Part shown: positions 12,106 through 23,242 of the stretch, piece by piece
Layout of the letters: the number at the start of each line of letters is the position of its first letter
Numbering within the stretch: position 1 is the first letter of the stretch
Assembly (NCBI GenBank): GCA_014773175.1
Contig: VXCM01000307.1
Span: forward strand, 124,001-188,000
DNA from: Lucifuga dentata
Taxonomy: Eukaryota > Chordata > Actinopteri > Ophidiiformes > Bythitidae
Length of the DNA: 64,000 nt
Direction: 5' to 3'
Made by a program: the position numbers and the translations under genes
The notes under the pieces: model-generated
The model's database searches: none
What the model was told of the DNA's origin: nothing
Seen by the model: the letters and a program-made list of their open reading frames with translations, nothing else

Positions 12106-15100
12106 NNNNNNNNNNNNNNNNNNNNNNNNNNNNNNNNNNNNNNNNNNNNNNNNNNNNNNNNNNNNNNNNNNNNNNNNNNNNNNNNNNNNNNNNNNNNNNN
12201 NNNNNNNNNNNNNNNNNNNNNNNNNNNNNNNNNNNNNNNNNNNNNNNNNNNNNNGGGGGGGGGGGGGGGGGTAGATGGTGCTGGTATAGGGAGTGGAAGA
12301 GGAGAAGAGCGAACTATGACAAGGCTGAGACTTGCCCCCGGGTCCCTGCTGGGACCACTGGGACCACCGCAGTCACCCCCCTCACTCGCAACAGACTTTT
12401 TCTATCCCCTTTCAAGTCTGTCTTTTTCAGTTTTTTTTTTTTTTTTGTTTTTTTTTATGTATTTCTAATTTTCCTCTCCTGTCTGTCTCTTGGCCTCCTC
12501 TTACTGTCTGCTTTTCAGAAAGTCCTGTTGTATCAAGGAGACGAGAGACTCCCTCTCTGTGCCTCCATGTCTTCCGTCTGCTTTCTGTCTTTCTGCCTTT
12601 TCTTGACTCTTTGTCCTTCTAAACTCATTCAGTTTTCATGTGAATTTCATATGCTAAGAGGAAATGGTAAGGCAGTAACAAGATATGTAAACGTGTGTTG
12701 GTGAAGTTAGGTGTTCCTCCTAATGATTGGGCAACCACATAGTTAGAGTGTCTGTACTATACATGTCCACTGATGCTGAAAGCCCACATATTCTTAGTAA
12801 GGGAGTACACACCAACAACTCACACACCCCTACGGCTTCTCTACTCTGTCATAGCTTATGAAAGGCTCACCAAGCAGAACATCTGTGAAGTGGAATAACC
12901 TGGCCTGTCACCCTGCCTGTGACACTAATAACACACTCCCCTAATAGTGATGTGATCCTGATTCCCCCCCAAGCTGTACACACACACTTCTTCAAATAAA
13001 AAGGCACAGAGACAGAAATAGACCAAGTTAAAGGAAAGATGAGAGAGATCCATGTCCTAACTGGCTGGCTGTCACAGAAAGAGGATGAGGATGTGTCCAT
13101 CTGTGTGTATGTGTGGTTCTAGGTATGTGTACATATTTGTGTGTTCATGTGCTCACACACAGCAGCCTCGTCTTGTCACTGTCAGTGCCTAATGGACCCA
13201 CCAGTGGGACAGCACTTTATTATCTCAGTGGCCCTGTCAATAGCATGCCCATCACTCACTGTGTGTCTGTGTGTTTGTGTGTGTGTGCTCATGAGAAACA
13301 GAGTGTGTATCTATGTATTGTGTGTGGGCCATTGTTGGCCATCGCTGTCATACTACCACTTGTCAACATAATAAGAGAGACATCCACAGCACACTGGCAA
13401 ACAGTGGCTGAAAGAAAGTGAGGAAAGGGCTGAAAGAGATGTGACTGTATATGTGTTGAATTACTGCTGTCTCCACACCATAGCAATGCCGATCGTACAA
13501 TGGGGCTTTGGCATAGATTCCTGGAACCCCCTCCTCACCGCCCCACATGTCCACTCAAAACCAAATGAAACATTGCATTCATTTCCTTGTCTCTCATCTC
13601 TACTGGTGAGTTAATGAAATCAAACCCTATGCCTCTCAGTAGAGAGCCACCATAAGCAGCACTACATAGTCCAGACCCAGGGACAGGGCTATCTAATAAT
13701 TATGAGCAGGCCAGGGGGGTGTACTCTATGGCTCCACCGCAACCCACCATGAATAAGGCCAGCAGTGAAGATGGAGTGTCCGTGTGGGCCATGGAGTCCA
13801 GGCACCGGCCCGGGGAAGCATTGATTTAATTGCCTTTGGTTTATTTGTGGAGTCCTAATTATTGACTGGAGGTAGAATTTAATGGGCCAAGTCTTTATGA
13901 AGACAGGGAAATGACTGGCTTCTGCTGCTGGCCAATAATGAACAGGAGGAGCATGTGCAAGCATGTGCATGCACACACACGTAAACACACGCATTCCCTC
14001 CAGATCATTTTTCAGACTCATTTTGTACAGACACACACACATCTTCCTCAACCCTCATGACAGTACAATAACATTTAAAAAGTCATTGACGCTGTTGATT
14101 TCTTTATGAGAGGACAGTGGTTTGGTTTACTAGTATGGGGTGGCGCTGAGGGTCTGCTAATATTTACTTCACAATCACACCCCAGGGAGGCATACAAGCA
14201 TCACTTCTTATCAGCCTCCAAACTATAACAAGCAGGTGAACATTGCATTAATACAGTGCTAGAGACAAGCCAAAGCAATTGGGGCTGAACTTGTTATAAA
14301 AAATCAGACATGTTTATGGAGGGACTACAATGCTGAAATAATTCCTGTAATTTCACATCCTTAAACTTTTGTCCCATTTCACTTCTGGGACAGTTAATGG
14401 CACTTATCTGAAGTCAAGACTTTATTCATATTCCTGTTCTTAAAGGCTTCTGGCCACATTGCATTTCCAGAGGAATTTATAAGATTAACTTTCGGAATTA
14501 AACATAGCAAAGGCTACATGTCCGACAGTGCTTCTCATAAGGCATGGAGCCTTTCTTAATACTGAATGTATTGAGAAAGTTTCTATTATTGCTGGTGCCA
14601 GCAGGGTAAGCAGTATGGCTCATTATGCCTCTATAATGACAAGGAACAGCTCTGAGTCCCATCCTTCCCTCTGAAGGAAAGTGACTCTAATTAAGCCTCA
14701 TTTAATGATTGAGCTAATTAAATCAGCCACTCTTTTTGTCTCTGTGTGTTTGTATGTGTGTGAAGGGGACTCGAGCTGAGCCTTTGTACTGTAAATATGT
14801 CACAGGAGCAGTGGCGGGGACTAGGAAGGAGGGGCTCCCAAGGGGAGATGGATGTTTGGGTTTCTGTTAATACCACAGCACACTGTGACTTACTGGCTGG
14901 TGTATGTTCAAGTTGCATTTTACATACCAGTAAATAGAAAAAACTATATAGCATGTTGGTACAGTTCCATATTCATTAATCTGTCAGGGTGATTACTGCA
15001 CCTAACCTGGCAAGCTGTAGCATAAACACTATATTTGAGGCAACATTTTTTGAATAGGGCATATGAATAATATTCTCATTATTCTTAGTCTATGACACTA

Positions 15101-17320
15101 TTTTGAAGCTATAAGGTCTGATATGAGTCTGGATATGAGTCTACGAGTCTCACTATGAGTCCGATCTTTACACTGTATCCGAAGGTAGTTCTTTGGAAAA
15201 CAGTAGGCTTTCCTTCATGAAGGAAAGCCTACTGTTTACTGTTTACTGTTTACTNGTTCTTTGGAAAACAGTAGGCTTTCCTTCATGAAGGAAAGCCTAC
15301 TGTTTACTGTTTACTGTTTACTACTCTTTCTTTGCAAAGAAAGAGAATCAATGATGAAGGAGGACATTTACTCGCTGAATATATGGCTCTGCTTCTGCAG
15401 ATTTGTTTCCTTTATGTCACTGAACAAGCATGAGAAGACAATAATTTTTGCCACTTTCTTTTATTGATATTACTTTGCTGCAGGCATAGCCACTGTTCTT
15501 AGTCTTAACTTAGTACATCAGGTTGGTCATTGAGCCATACTATTAATCATAAGTATGTTCTTGATTGCTGAATTCTGCCGAAAGGTTGCATCTGTTTTGT
15601 ATGGATATCACCTTTCTATATTTATATCACAAACGTGTGATTCACCTCATTTCCACACCTAATGAGTAAGAACCTGAAACAAAGACCCGGTGCTTTCCTG
15701 TGTTTAATCTAGGGTGTATTTAGGTCAAATCCTTAACAAATGCATGTTGCACATCCGAACTGATGTTTCCAAACAACCTATCAAGAAAAGGAGAGATTTT
15801 TAATTACAGTATTTGTGGCCCCAAGTGTCCAATTCCCTTTCATATCAGTCTCTAGTGGCTTAAGGGAAGAAAAGAGAGGGATCTGCTCCACTGCAGGGGT
15901 AGGTAATTATGAAGTAGAGAGAAAAGGCTTGTCGGTGCTTTAGTGGTTTTCTTACCTGAGCCCCTTTTTGCAAATGTGACATATTCATTATCAGAGATAA
16001 TCAAATGCAAGACTTTTTACTATGGTGCCTTTGTGCTTGTGCTTTTCTTTTTTTTAATCTACTTATCATGTTGTTGTTGTTATTATTCCCCCGTTTGATA
16101 AATTTGATTTTCAAACAAAAGTGAGAAGATCACAGATCAAAGCTATTTTTTCCCTACTGTGATTAAAAGTACTGTAACTACTTCTCCCTTACTTTGAATA
16201 GAGGAATAGACTGAATACAGCTTACCAAATGGGGACACAGAATTATAAATGCTCCTGTCATACCAGTCAGATACTAAAATATATATTTTTCTCTCATTAC
16301 GATATTTTAACTTTAATACACAATAAGAATTGTTATGAGTAACCTCACAATTGTCATACATACACACCCCTGATGTATAAAAATATATGTACACGTGTCA
16401 ATACACCAGAATCAACTGCAACACACTTTTTTGAGAAGCACCCGCATCCTGAAAAAGTAGTTGGTGTGCTGTCGTATGATTTTACTCCGTATATGTTTGT
16501 GTGTGCTGTGTAGAATCTGAATGTTGCTTCTGTAGTAGAAGAAAGTTAAACAAGAGCACAAACACACTAGTGATAAAGTAGGAAACCAGTGACTAACTGA
16601 GAAAACTCACTTGCTGAGTGCGTAAGTCAGAAATTTAGTTGATGTACATCTTTTAGGTTATCTGATTCTCTCCCGTCTCAGCTCCTCTTTGTTGAAGAAA
16701 TTTTCAGTGAAGAAACTTCTACAAGGCAGCAACTGTGGTATAGTGAGTTTATTCAATATGTACTGAAGAATAGGCAATGCTTGTCTGCTTGTCTTCCCTG
16801 ACTTGCAAGATGGGTGTTTATAGTCATAGGTGACCAGAATACATCTCAGATAGCTTCTCTTCAGTGATGCAAGCTAAATTTTAAAATATACAAAATGTGA
16901 TGTGCAAATCATTGAGTAAGAAATCACCTCATGTTTCATCAGCTACAGTGTGTGGGGACAGACACGGTGTTGGTGTGTCTGAGCAATCAAAGAAAGAAAT
17001 TTCTCTCCAACAGTTTTAGCTTTTCTGTCTCATTTTTACTTGGATATCCAACCTGACACAGGTTCTACAACCACTCACAAATTGGGTCCTTGGAAATAAT
17101 TGAGCTAACTTGTTCTGAGGGAGAAGACAAAAGAGCTGGAATGATCGATCTGTTAAGGAAAAAAAATGTGGTGTGTGTAATGCCACTGCCAGACAACAGT
17201 CACAGGAGTGCTGCAACTTTGAGCTGCTCCTTGCCTTAAGGTGTGCCCCAGGCCATAGAATAGTAATGTCATTTAATTGGCTCATAAAAACAGTTTTTCC
17301 TTGCAGTTCCACTCCTTGTG

Positions 17321-17376
<56 letters not shown>

Positions 17377-17384
17377 TTTTCTCN

Positions 17385-17426
<42 letters not shown>

Positions 17427-18635
17427 AGTCAGTGGCTTTGCATGCAAGTTTATTACAGAAACATGTTCATGAAATCATACCTAGACAAAAAGTCTGATCT
17501 GCAGGGCCTGTTGAATAGTAATGGCTGTGACTGAGTCAGTATGGCTTAATGCGAGCTATTTTAGTGTTGCCCAGGGGGACAGGGACTCCTGCAAAACAGC
17601 GGTTGTGTTGCTTAGAGCTGGTGCTGGCTTGCTCTGCCAAAGGGGACAGGAGCCCAGCTAAATCAAGTGTAGCATAGCATTAGTGCCAGTTCCTAACACT
17701 GCCTTAAGCAGCCCAAGGGATCGAGCAGAGCAGCTGTATCACAGCTTAGCTCAAACCATCCTGCGGGGTATAGGTCCCACCAAAGGTGGCGCTTAGATGA
17801 AAGGGAATGATAGTCCTCCTGTTCCTAATTGCGAGTCTGTATGTGAATACTTGTTTGCTTATGCATGCTTGTGCCTGAATCTGAGAATGGCTGATGTGAA
17901 TTCACAAACCATAGGGAAACAAATCAGGAGCGGTATTTAATTGAGTCATTTATCAAACAATTAAAAAAAAAAAAAAAAACNAAAAAAAAAAAAAAAACTC
18001 CACTCACCATACTTAGACATTTATCAACTTTAAAGAAGTTTATAAAACTCCTGATACTGTCAGGCCTCTTCAGGGCTCTAGAGAGATACATTGCATGAAC
18101 TTCTTTTGCTCTTGATTTCTCAAAGACAGCTTAAATAATAAAAATAATAAATAAGACTGCTTTCACATTTTAACATGGTAAACTTCAGCCATGAGGCAAG
18201 TTCGAATTAAGGTTTAGCTGTAACATGTTAACTGTTAGTGTTGCTTACCCATATTCCCATATCGGCACTTTTAATGATCCAGTCTCTTTGCTGTCCTGTA
18301 GAGTATTGTGTTGAGGCTGTTTCTCTATTTTAGTGAGTTTGTTTGCTTAGTTAGTGGCTTTAATTGCAATTAGCTGATTAGGAAATTGTGGTGTATGTTG
18401 CACATGAGAGAGAGAGAGAGAGAGAGAGGGATCTCCGCAGAGGACACAGGCAGAGGAAGATGTCTCAGCAGTTACTTCAGTGTATGGTACTCTGAGGAAT
18501 AACTCTGTGTGTTTGATGCATCCAGCGCTGCTGGGACTGACTCCCACCACACAAACACTTTCCAGCACACAGGGGTTTTGTCTGCCTTGCTGCTGTTACC
18601 TTTAATGAAGAAGAGAGAGGTGCCAAGGGATGGGG

Positions 18636-18700
<65 letters not shown>

Positions 18701-19956
18701 GCTTGTGTGCACATGCATGCATAGAAGTGCTGTAAGTTTTGAAATTGATAATGAGCTGGTTGCAGATCACATCACAGTCTTTTGCTTGCAGGCTTATTTC
18801 AAATACCAGTATGTGTCTGTCTAAGTTTATTCATACTTATCTTTAATGCAGATATTAGAAAAGCAAATTATATGCACTTGATTTTGTTATGGCACCTTTG
18901 ACTAACTGTATATAATTGTTATATATCTTATGTTTTCACACTGTTTTTAAGAGATTAAAAAAAAAATCTAAGATTTTTTGATGTTTATGTCACTAGTTTC
19001 AGTTTGGCCTGTCCATTTCTCATCTCCTGAGATTTTACTTGGGGTATTGCACAGAGAATGAATTTGCTTCCCTTTTCAAAGCTTCATGTGCATTAACTGA
19101 AGTGAATATTTATAGGTGATACAGTATGTATGCCTGCCTTTGATCAGCTGCCATAATGACCATAAAGTCCTTGTGTTGATATGGAGGGAAAAACAACTCT
19201 GAAGGAGAAGCCTGCCTACCATCACTTTTTTACCTCTCCACATTTTCCTCAACCACAACTAAGCAAAGTACATACAGAAAAGTTCCTTCATGTTCAAACT
19301 TTGTAATCCTAGAATGTAGCCAACTGGGTTAAGATGGACTGCCACAACAGTCCAGGAAAACATAAAAATGTTTGTGTCATTAGTGATGTCTAGTCTGTTG
19401 TGATCACAGCTTGAGGCACGCTTATGAAGAGCGACCATATAGCATATTTTAAACTACTGGCCAAAATATAGCATGTCTGCAGCCCTTCCATAAACTGCTA
19501 TGGTCACGCTGTACCTGCAGTCAGGACAGAGAAAACATAGACAGGCTTACTGAAAATTGAAGAATCAGTTTTAGAAACTATCACTGTGTTGCCTGTTTTG
19601 TGACTACTTTAACATTCAACATGGACAGTCCTTCTAAGGTTTTTGTGTGCTCAGGCCCCATCTGAGGTTTTCTTGTTTCACCCACAAAATGGCCAAAAAA
19701 AAAAAAAACTTTTTGAAAAGCTGCCACGTGTCAAAAATCAAACTTTTGCAATAGCTGTACATTTATGTGTTTTCCTCATATTTTTTTCCCCTTCTACCAC
19801 TGCCCCCGCACCCTTTTTCTTTCCTTATCCTCCCCTCCCCTGCAGATCCCCTCTGCCAGCCAGCTAATGGAGGCTGTGCGTGTGAAGATGAAGGAGAGGA
19901 AAGTGCTGACAGAAGAGCTGGCCACGCTCACAACACCAGTCAGCGAAAATGCCTGA
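1952..19956 (+). CDS. cntln: Centlein-like centrosomal coiled-coil protein, C-terminal part (six coding exons, 5' part outside window)
   Basis: Seen: six GT-AG exons (1952-2078, 2300-2437, 2807-2992, 6625-6822, 10854-10928, 19846-19956). All internal junctions are phase 0, so they join into one frame of about 277 codons ending in TGA at 19954. The protein is rich in E, K, Q and L with heptad-like spacing (for example KRQLVEDLQTRLKFLQEMEK, AELEQTATEQMEGL), as expected for a long coiled coil. One basic patch (QLTKRRRLRQ) lies in exon 6625-6822. No signal peptide or membrane segment is visible. Known: centlein is a long centrosomal linker protein that helps hold centrioles together, and human CNTLN lies immediately upstream of SH3GL2 in the same orientation. 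Inference: the identity rests on this synteny plus coiled-coil character. Most of the protein (human is about 1,400 residues) would lie upstream of the window. Another coiled-coil protein cannot be excluded from sequence alone. Confidence 0.75.
2300..2437 (+). CDS. cntln: cntln coding exon
   Basis: The acceptor is CCCTTTCAG|GTG and the donor AAG|GTAAAA. It is 138 nt, 46 codons, phase 0-0. It encodes VKTLSEEATNRKAFIESLKR and a lysine-rich helix ending QDLEKK. Only 221 bases separate it from the previous exon. Confidence 0.8.
2807..2992 (+). CDS. cntln: cntln coding exon
   Basis: The acceptor is CTCTTTACAG|GAG and the donor AAG|GTACTG. It is 186 nt, 62 codons, phase 0-0. It is a glutamine- and alanine-rich coiled coil beginning EQRMHALQARVAASEQALAE and ending LDQLHAFIK. 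Its GC content is clearly above the flanking introns. Confidence 0.82.
2993..6624. other. cntln intron, 3.6 kb
   Basis: Contains a (TG)n run at 3991-4017, (CA)n at 4226-4248 and a T-rich tract near 4518-4553. Short open frames here are microsatellite or low-complexity translations. No exon with plausible splice sites was found. Confidence 0.55.
6625..6822 (+). CDS. cntln: cntln coding exon
   Basis: The acceptor is GCCTCTTCAG|GCT and the donor CAG|GTAAGA, a strong consensus. It is 198 nt, 66 codons, phase 0-0. It starts ALASEIVTDLQEVKQQLTKR, runs through a basic stretch, and continues into a less coiled segment with SILNMSENDLADIMDPDQ. It follows a 3.6 kb intron. Confidence 0.82.
8089..8157. 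repeat. (TG)n / (TGCG)n microsatellite
   Basis: About 19 TG dinucleotides are followed by CGTG/TGCG units. Alternating purine-pyrimidine sequence of this length can adopt Z-DNA. It ends about 55 bases before the left end of the TTAA element. Confidence 0.95.
8212..8917 (+). mobile_element. TTAA-flanked TIR element, copy 1, carrying a cntln exon fragment
   Basis: Seen: the left end begins TTAAAGGACTATACCGGCCA and the right end is its inverse (…GGTCAGTATGGTCCTTTAA). The inverted similarity extends about 75 bases inward. The interior matches copy 2 (59567-60160) closely over most of its length. Unlike copy 2, it holds about 119 bases derived from cntln exon 10854-10928 and the following intron. 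TTAA lies at every terminus of every copy, as expected of piggyBac-type target duplications. No transposase frame is present, so it is non-autonomous. The superfamily is inferred from TTAA alone. Confidence 0.8.
8717..8835 (+). pseudogene. Captured cntln exon fragment plus donor and intron sequence
   Basis: GAGTGGCTGGAACACCTAAA and onwards is identical to cntln from 10890 through most of the exon half. The donor (CAGAAG|GTCAGG) and about 57 nt of intron to CTGCACACTCT then follow with a few substitutions. The copy has gained about 23 nt by triplication of an ACTGCAAC unit. Its acceptor and first 36 exon bases are missing. From the nearest AG (TAG|GAG) to the copied donor is 62 nt, which would shift the phase-0 frame, so inclusion in mRNA would be disruptive. 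Confidence 0.85.
10854..10928 (+). CDS. cntln: cntln coding exon (source of the fragment copied to 8717-8835)
   Basis: The acceptor is TGTGTTTGCAG|GAG and the donor AAG|GTCAGG. It is 75 nt, 25 codons, phase 0-0. It encodes ELQASSEGPKDQEWLEHLNH and then MLQQK. Its second half, the donor and about 57 nt of following intron recur at 8717-8835 inside a transposon-like repeat in the preceding intron. Confidence 0.8.
11926..11962. repeat. (CA)n microsatellite
   Basis: GCGCA units followed by uninterrupted CA, continuing into CATACA units to about 11985. Confidence 0.9.
12070..12270. other. Assembly gap flanked by (CT)n and a G-run
   Basis: A (CT)n tract (12070-12104) runs into 149 Ns (12106-12254), and the sequence resumes with 16 Gs. 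Both flanks are low complexity, which explains the gap. The true size is unknown. Confidence 0.95.
15198..15237. repeat. Perfect 40-bp palindrome with adjoining TTTACTG tandem units
   Basis: AAACAGTAGGCTTTCCTTCA reads identically on the other strand (centre CATG at 15216-15219). It is followed by repeated TTTACTG units. The whole 67-base block 15188-15254 recurs after a single N (15255) at 15256-15322, so the palindrome appears twice in the assembly but probably once in the genome. Confidence 0.9.
17326..17423. repeat. (CT)n microsatellite with single-N joint
   Basis: Nearly pure CT with one CACTCTTTTT interruption and an N at 17384. The length is unreliable because two contig ends meet here. 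Confidence 0.9.
18639..18698. repeat. (GT)n microsatellite
   Basis: About 30 uninterrupted GT units. It is one of the longest pure dinucleotide runs in the window and accounts for all the short open frames overlapping it. Confidence 0.95.
19846..19956 (+). CDS. cntln: cntln terminal coding exon with stop
   Basis: The acceptor follows a long pyrimidine tract (CCTCCCCTCCCCTGCAG|ATC). It is 111 nt: 36 codons plus TGA. It encodes IPSASQLMEAVRVKMKERKV and then a short helix ending PVSENA. Phase 0 matches the preceding exon. A further exon inside the 8.9 kb intron before it cannot be excluded, but none is visible. Confidence 0.78.
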   Translation: MPSASQLMEAVRVKMKERKVLTEELATLTTPVSENA

Positions 19957-20690
19957 CTCCCTGGGCTGAGGCTGGGAAAACTGTCATCCTCTTCTCTCTC
20001 TCCCTCCCTTCTTCTCTGCCTCTCTGGTTCCTACTCAGTGGGAGCTGGGCTGAGCCAAGCTGAGCCGGGGCAGCAGAACCAATATTTGTGAGAAAAGCGC
20101 TGTCGACTCACTCTGGACCACTGGCCCAACACAGCAGCCTGGCTTTTGTAAATGAGCCCTCGACATCTGTGTTTGTGCTCAGTGCACTATGTCTATCAGA
20201 CAGGGCCCTTTAGCGCCAAGCTAATTTACAGTGCAGCCACAATCTCTCCAACTCTCACCGCAGACCTTGGGTGATAAGGCAAGTGCTTACGCTATGTTTA
20301 AGTTCGACATTAAGTTAGTACCTTTTCTTCCCCTAATCCCTTTAGGATCTCAAGGACCTCAAGGTGCGAGGACTTGACCTAGCAATGCCAAGTTGACGTT
20401 TTGAGAAGGTCAAGAGCAGAATATTCACTGTAAGATTTTAGATTCATTTATCAGTCATGATACTATATTGCTCTCAAAGAGCCTGTCTAACAATTGAAGC
20501 CCACTTACTTTCATTGATCTATTGCAAAGTATTTATTACTAAAAGAAATTTAGATTTGAATTTGTTTGTACGTTTGGTCATATATTTCTGTAATTTACTC
20601 TCACTCTATGCATTTGCTCATTTTATAATTTAGCCAATAATTATGTTTTGAGGCTGATTATCAATTTTTAAATAAAAATGCATTCCACCT
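19957..20690 (+). other. Probable cntln 3' UTR and cleavage region
   Basis: No open frame follows the TGA. The first clear AATAAA is at 20671-20676, in an AT-rich stretch followed by a T-rich run (ATTTTTTGATT). This would give a 3' UTR of roughly 0.73 kb. Assignment is by position and motif only. Confidence 0.5.
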
Positions 20691-21662
20691 ATTTTTTGAT
20701 TATTTAATTCATGCTATTACATGGTGAGTATCTAAATGTTATCTTGTGCTGCTGTTCATTCCAGTAGTTGAGAGGACTAACAGTCTGCGATGGAGACTGA
20801 GGATGTTCTGGTGGACAGCAGGGTTCTCACACTTCTGTCATGATTGACAGCAGACTATTGGCATGGTTCCTGTCTGTAACAAGTGACCCCTGCTGTTGAC
20901 ATCATTAACAAGGGTCCACATGAGCATGCACACACTCACACATACAGACCACAGTTCAGAATAGTGGTCTGTGTGTGTGCTTTCATCCTTGACATAGCTA
21001 CCTCCAACCCTTTTTATCTTTCTGTTTTCCCCTCTCTCTTTTATTATTAATTTTGAATATCAAACCATGATCCTGGTCTCCTGTCCTTGAGTTGGCATCC
21101 TACACAAGAGACCACACAGTCCTCCCTTCAAACCCTTTTTTTTTTTTTTTGTTCCTTTCTTTACCTCTTCTAGCTTTTGTTTTCCTCTACACCACTTCTC
21201 TCCTTTCTTTTTTTTATGTATAATTAACACTGGTATAAAGAATCCTCCGTTAAGGAATTAAAAAGAAATAATTCCACTTTTTAATCCCCCTCCCTTCTCA
21301 AATATATGCTAATGATGTCTTTTTCCTTTATCTTTTTATAATAAAGGATTAGGCCAGGACTGTCTCTAGCTGCATCTCAGGGACCAATTTAGCTGGGATC
21401 CAGGAGAGACAAACCCTGGTGGTTAATTACCATTCATTAACATAGTTTGCATCTTTTCTTCTTCTCCAATACCCAGGAGCCAGCTATTGTCAATATTTGT
21501 CCCATATAAATTTCTGCAGATTTTTTTTTTCCTAGTCACTGTGCTCCAGCGTAATGCAGCTAATGACAAACATTAATAACTCAGAGAAATCTGGTGGCGC
21601 AGTGGGTATAGAAGAGCAGAGCATTGGTGCCGCGCAAATTAGCTTGGAGCCCCCACCCTGTG

Positions 21663-21726
<64 letters not shown>

Positions 21727-23211
21727 TAGCGTGTAATGCACAGTCAACATGTTTGCTTGCTGAGCCCGCCATCCGGCCTAGGTTGACACTCTTGTGCTTT
21801 TTCTGTGACATATTCAAATGTGGGCCCCCTAAGCTGCTGCTCCCTTGGGTTTAATTAACCTGGCCTTGCCTCTGACGCTCTCTCAGTGAAGATGTTAAAA
21901 CGATCTTGAATGCACCCCTTCAAACAATGCCCCCCCCCCACCCCCGAACACATGCATACACCCATGTCTTGCATTAGGCATTGTATATGATTCATCTTTT
22001 TTTCTGTGTAGGAAATCCCCGCCTTTCTTCTCTTTCACTCTCTCCTTGTCTCCCACACTTCTTCTTTTGTACAGCTCTCATTAAGGGAGGTTTCCTGTGG
22101 GAATTACTTTGATCGGTAGTTCCAAAAGCAAAGTTTTCCTCTCTTCCTCTTTTATTCCTTCTAACACAATCAGCTCTGTGTCATTTTTTACCTCTGTCTG
22201 CATCTCATTCTCTCACCCTGTCTTTAAATCCAGGTTTTCCAAATGTTTTCTGTTTGTTCTGTTGGAGTGTAGTAGGTCAGGGTTACAAGTTGATTTCATG
22301 GTAAATTGATGATTAGAGTTCATGCCTTTATACATGTGCACATCACAAGACTTCCCTGTTTTACTTTTAAGTTCCCTTGTCTGAGTGCATACCATTTGGG
22401 TAAGAAGGCAGGTAACTGTAGTACATTTGAAGAAACATGAAATTTCTGCAGCCTCTAGCTGATTCACAATTAGTCCTTACAAATCAAGTCAGCCAGTTGT
22501 TTAGTGAATAGAAAAGCCTCTGGTGATTTCCCTTTACTGCACTGACACAGTTTCAGACCACATCTATCGCTGCCAATATGCTGCTTTGATTTGATCATAC
22601 ACAGACACTTGACACAGTCTTAAATAATAAGGTATTTGTGACATACAGCCAAATGTGTTTTTGACAAATGTATAATGCAGCATGTTTACAGTTTTATTGT
22701 GCCTACCCTACCCAGAGGAAAAAGGTTCAGTTTCCAAATGTAAGTATTGTTTACAGTTTGTGTGGCAGATCTTTCACCATGCTGTTGTATTTCCCCTGAT
22801 AATGCTGTATAATTTCAGTTTGTAGAGTCTATGATGGTGATTAGGAAAACTTTTAGCTCTCAGGCATGTTTTTGCAGGCTCCATGGAAAGTGTGCTGTTT
22901 ATTTAAATCAAGTCCTACAATTAAAAAAAAAAAAAAAAAAANAAAAAAAAAAAAAAAAAAAGATTGCGCTATCCTGATGCACATATACTTTGTATATAAG
23001 GTCATTGATCTTCGCTTTAACAGGTCCCTTATCCTCCTCTGCAGAGCTCCAGACATGAAACAGCAGCAGATTATGGGTGGATGCGCTCCTCCGTGGGAAG
23101 CTAGGGAGCAGATGAAATGGCCAGCTACTCAGGGGACTAAAGCTGTGTTTTGATGCTAAAGCAGAGGCATAGGGTGAGGAAAATCTGCTGTGGAAAATAC
23201 ACAATCTGTAG

Positions 23212-23242
<31 letters not shown>

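Larger units (their letters stand above)
10929..19845. other. cntln last intron, 8.9 kb
   Basis: Holds (CA)n (11926-11962), the assembly gap with flanking (CT)n and G-run (12070-12270), AT-rich blocks with TAATTA-type motifs near 13830-13890 and 14690-14730, the 40-bp palindrome at 15198-15237, long (CT)n at 17326-17423, (GA)n at 18411-18428 and (GT)n at 18639-18698. No coding exon is visible. Confidence 0.5.

Noticed and set aside
11744..12274. 176-residue open frame spanning the gap
   Set aside because: It runs through a CA repeat, a CT repeat and 149 Ns; not coding.
20809..20830. REST/RE1-like site near GGTGGACAGCAGGG
   Set aside because: Only the right half-site resembles RE1; the left half does not match.
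21532..21854. SLSLSL and RERERE open frames
   Set aside because: Both strands of the (CT)n microsatellite at 21665-21722; the same applies at 17173-17534.
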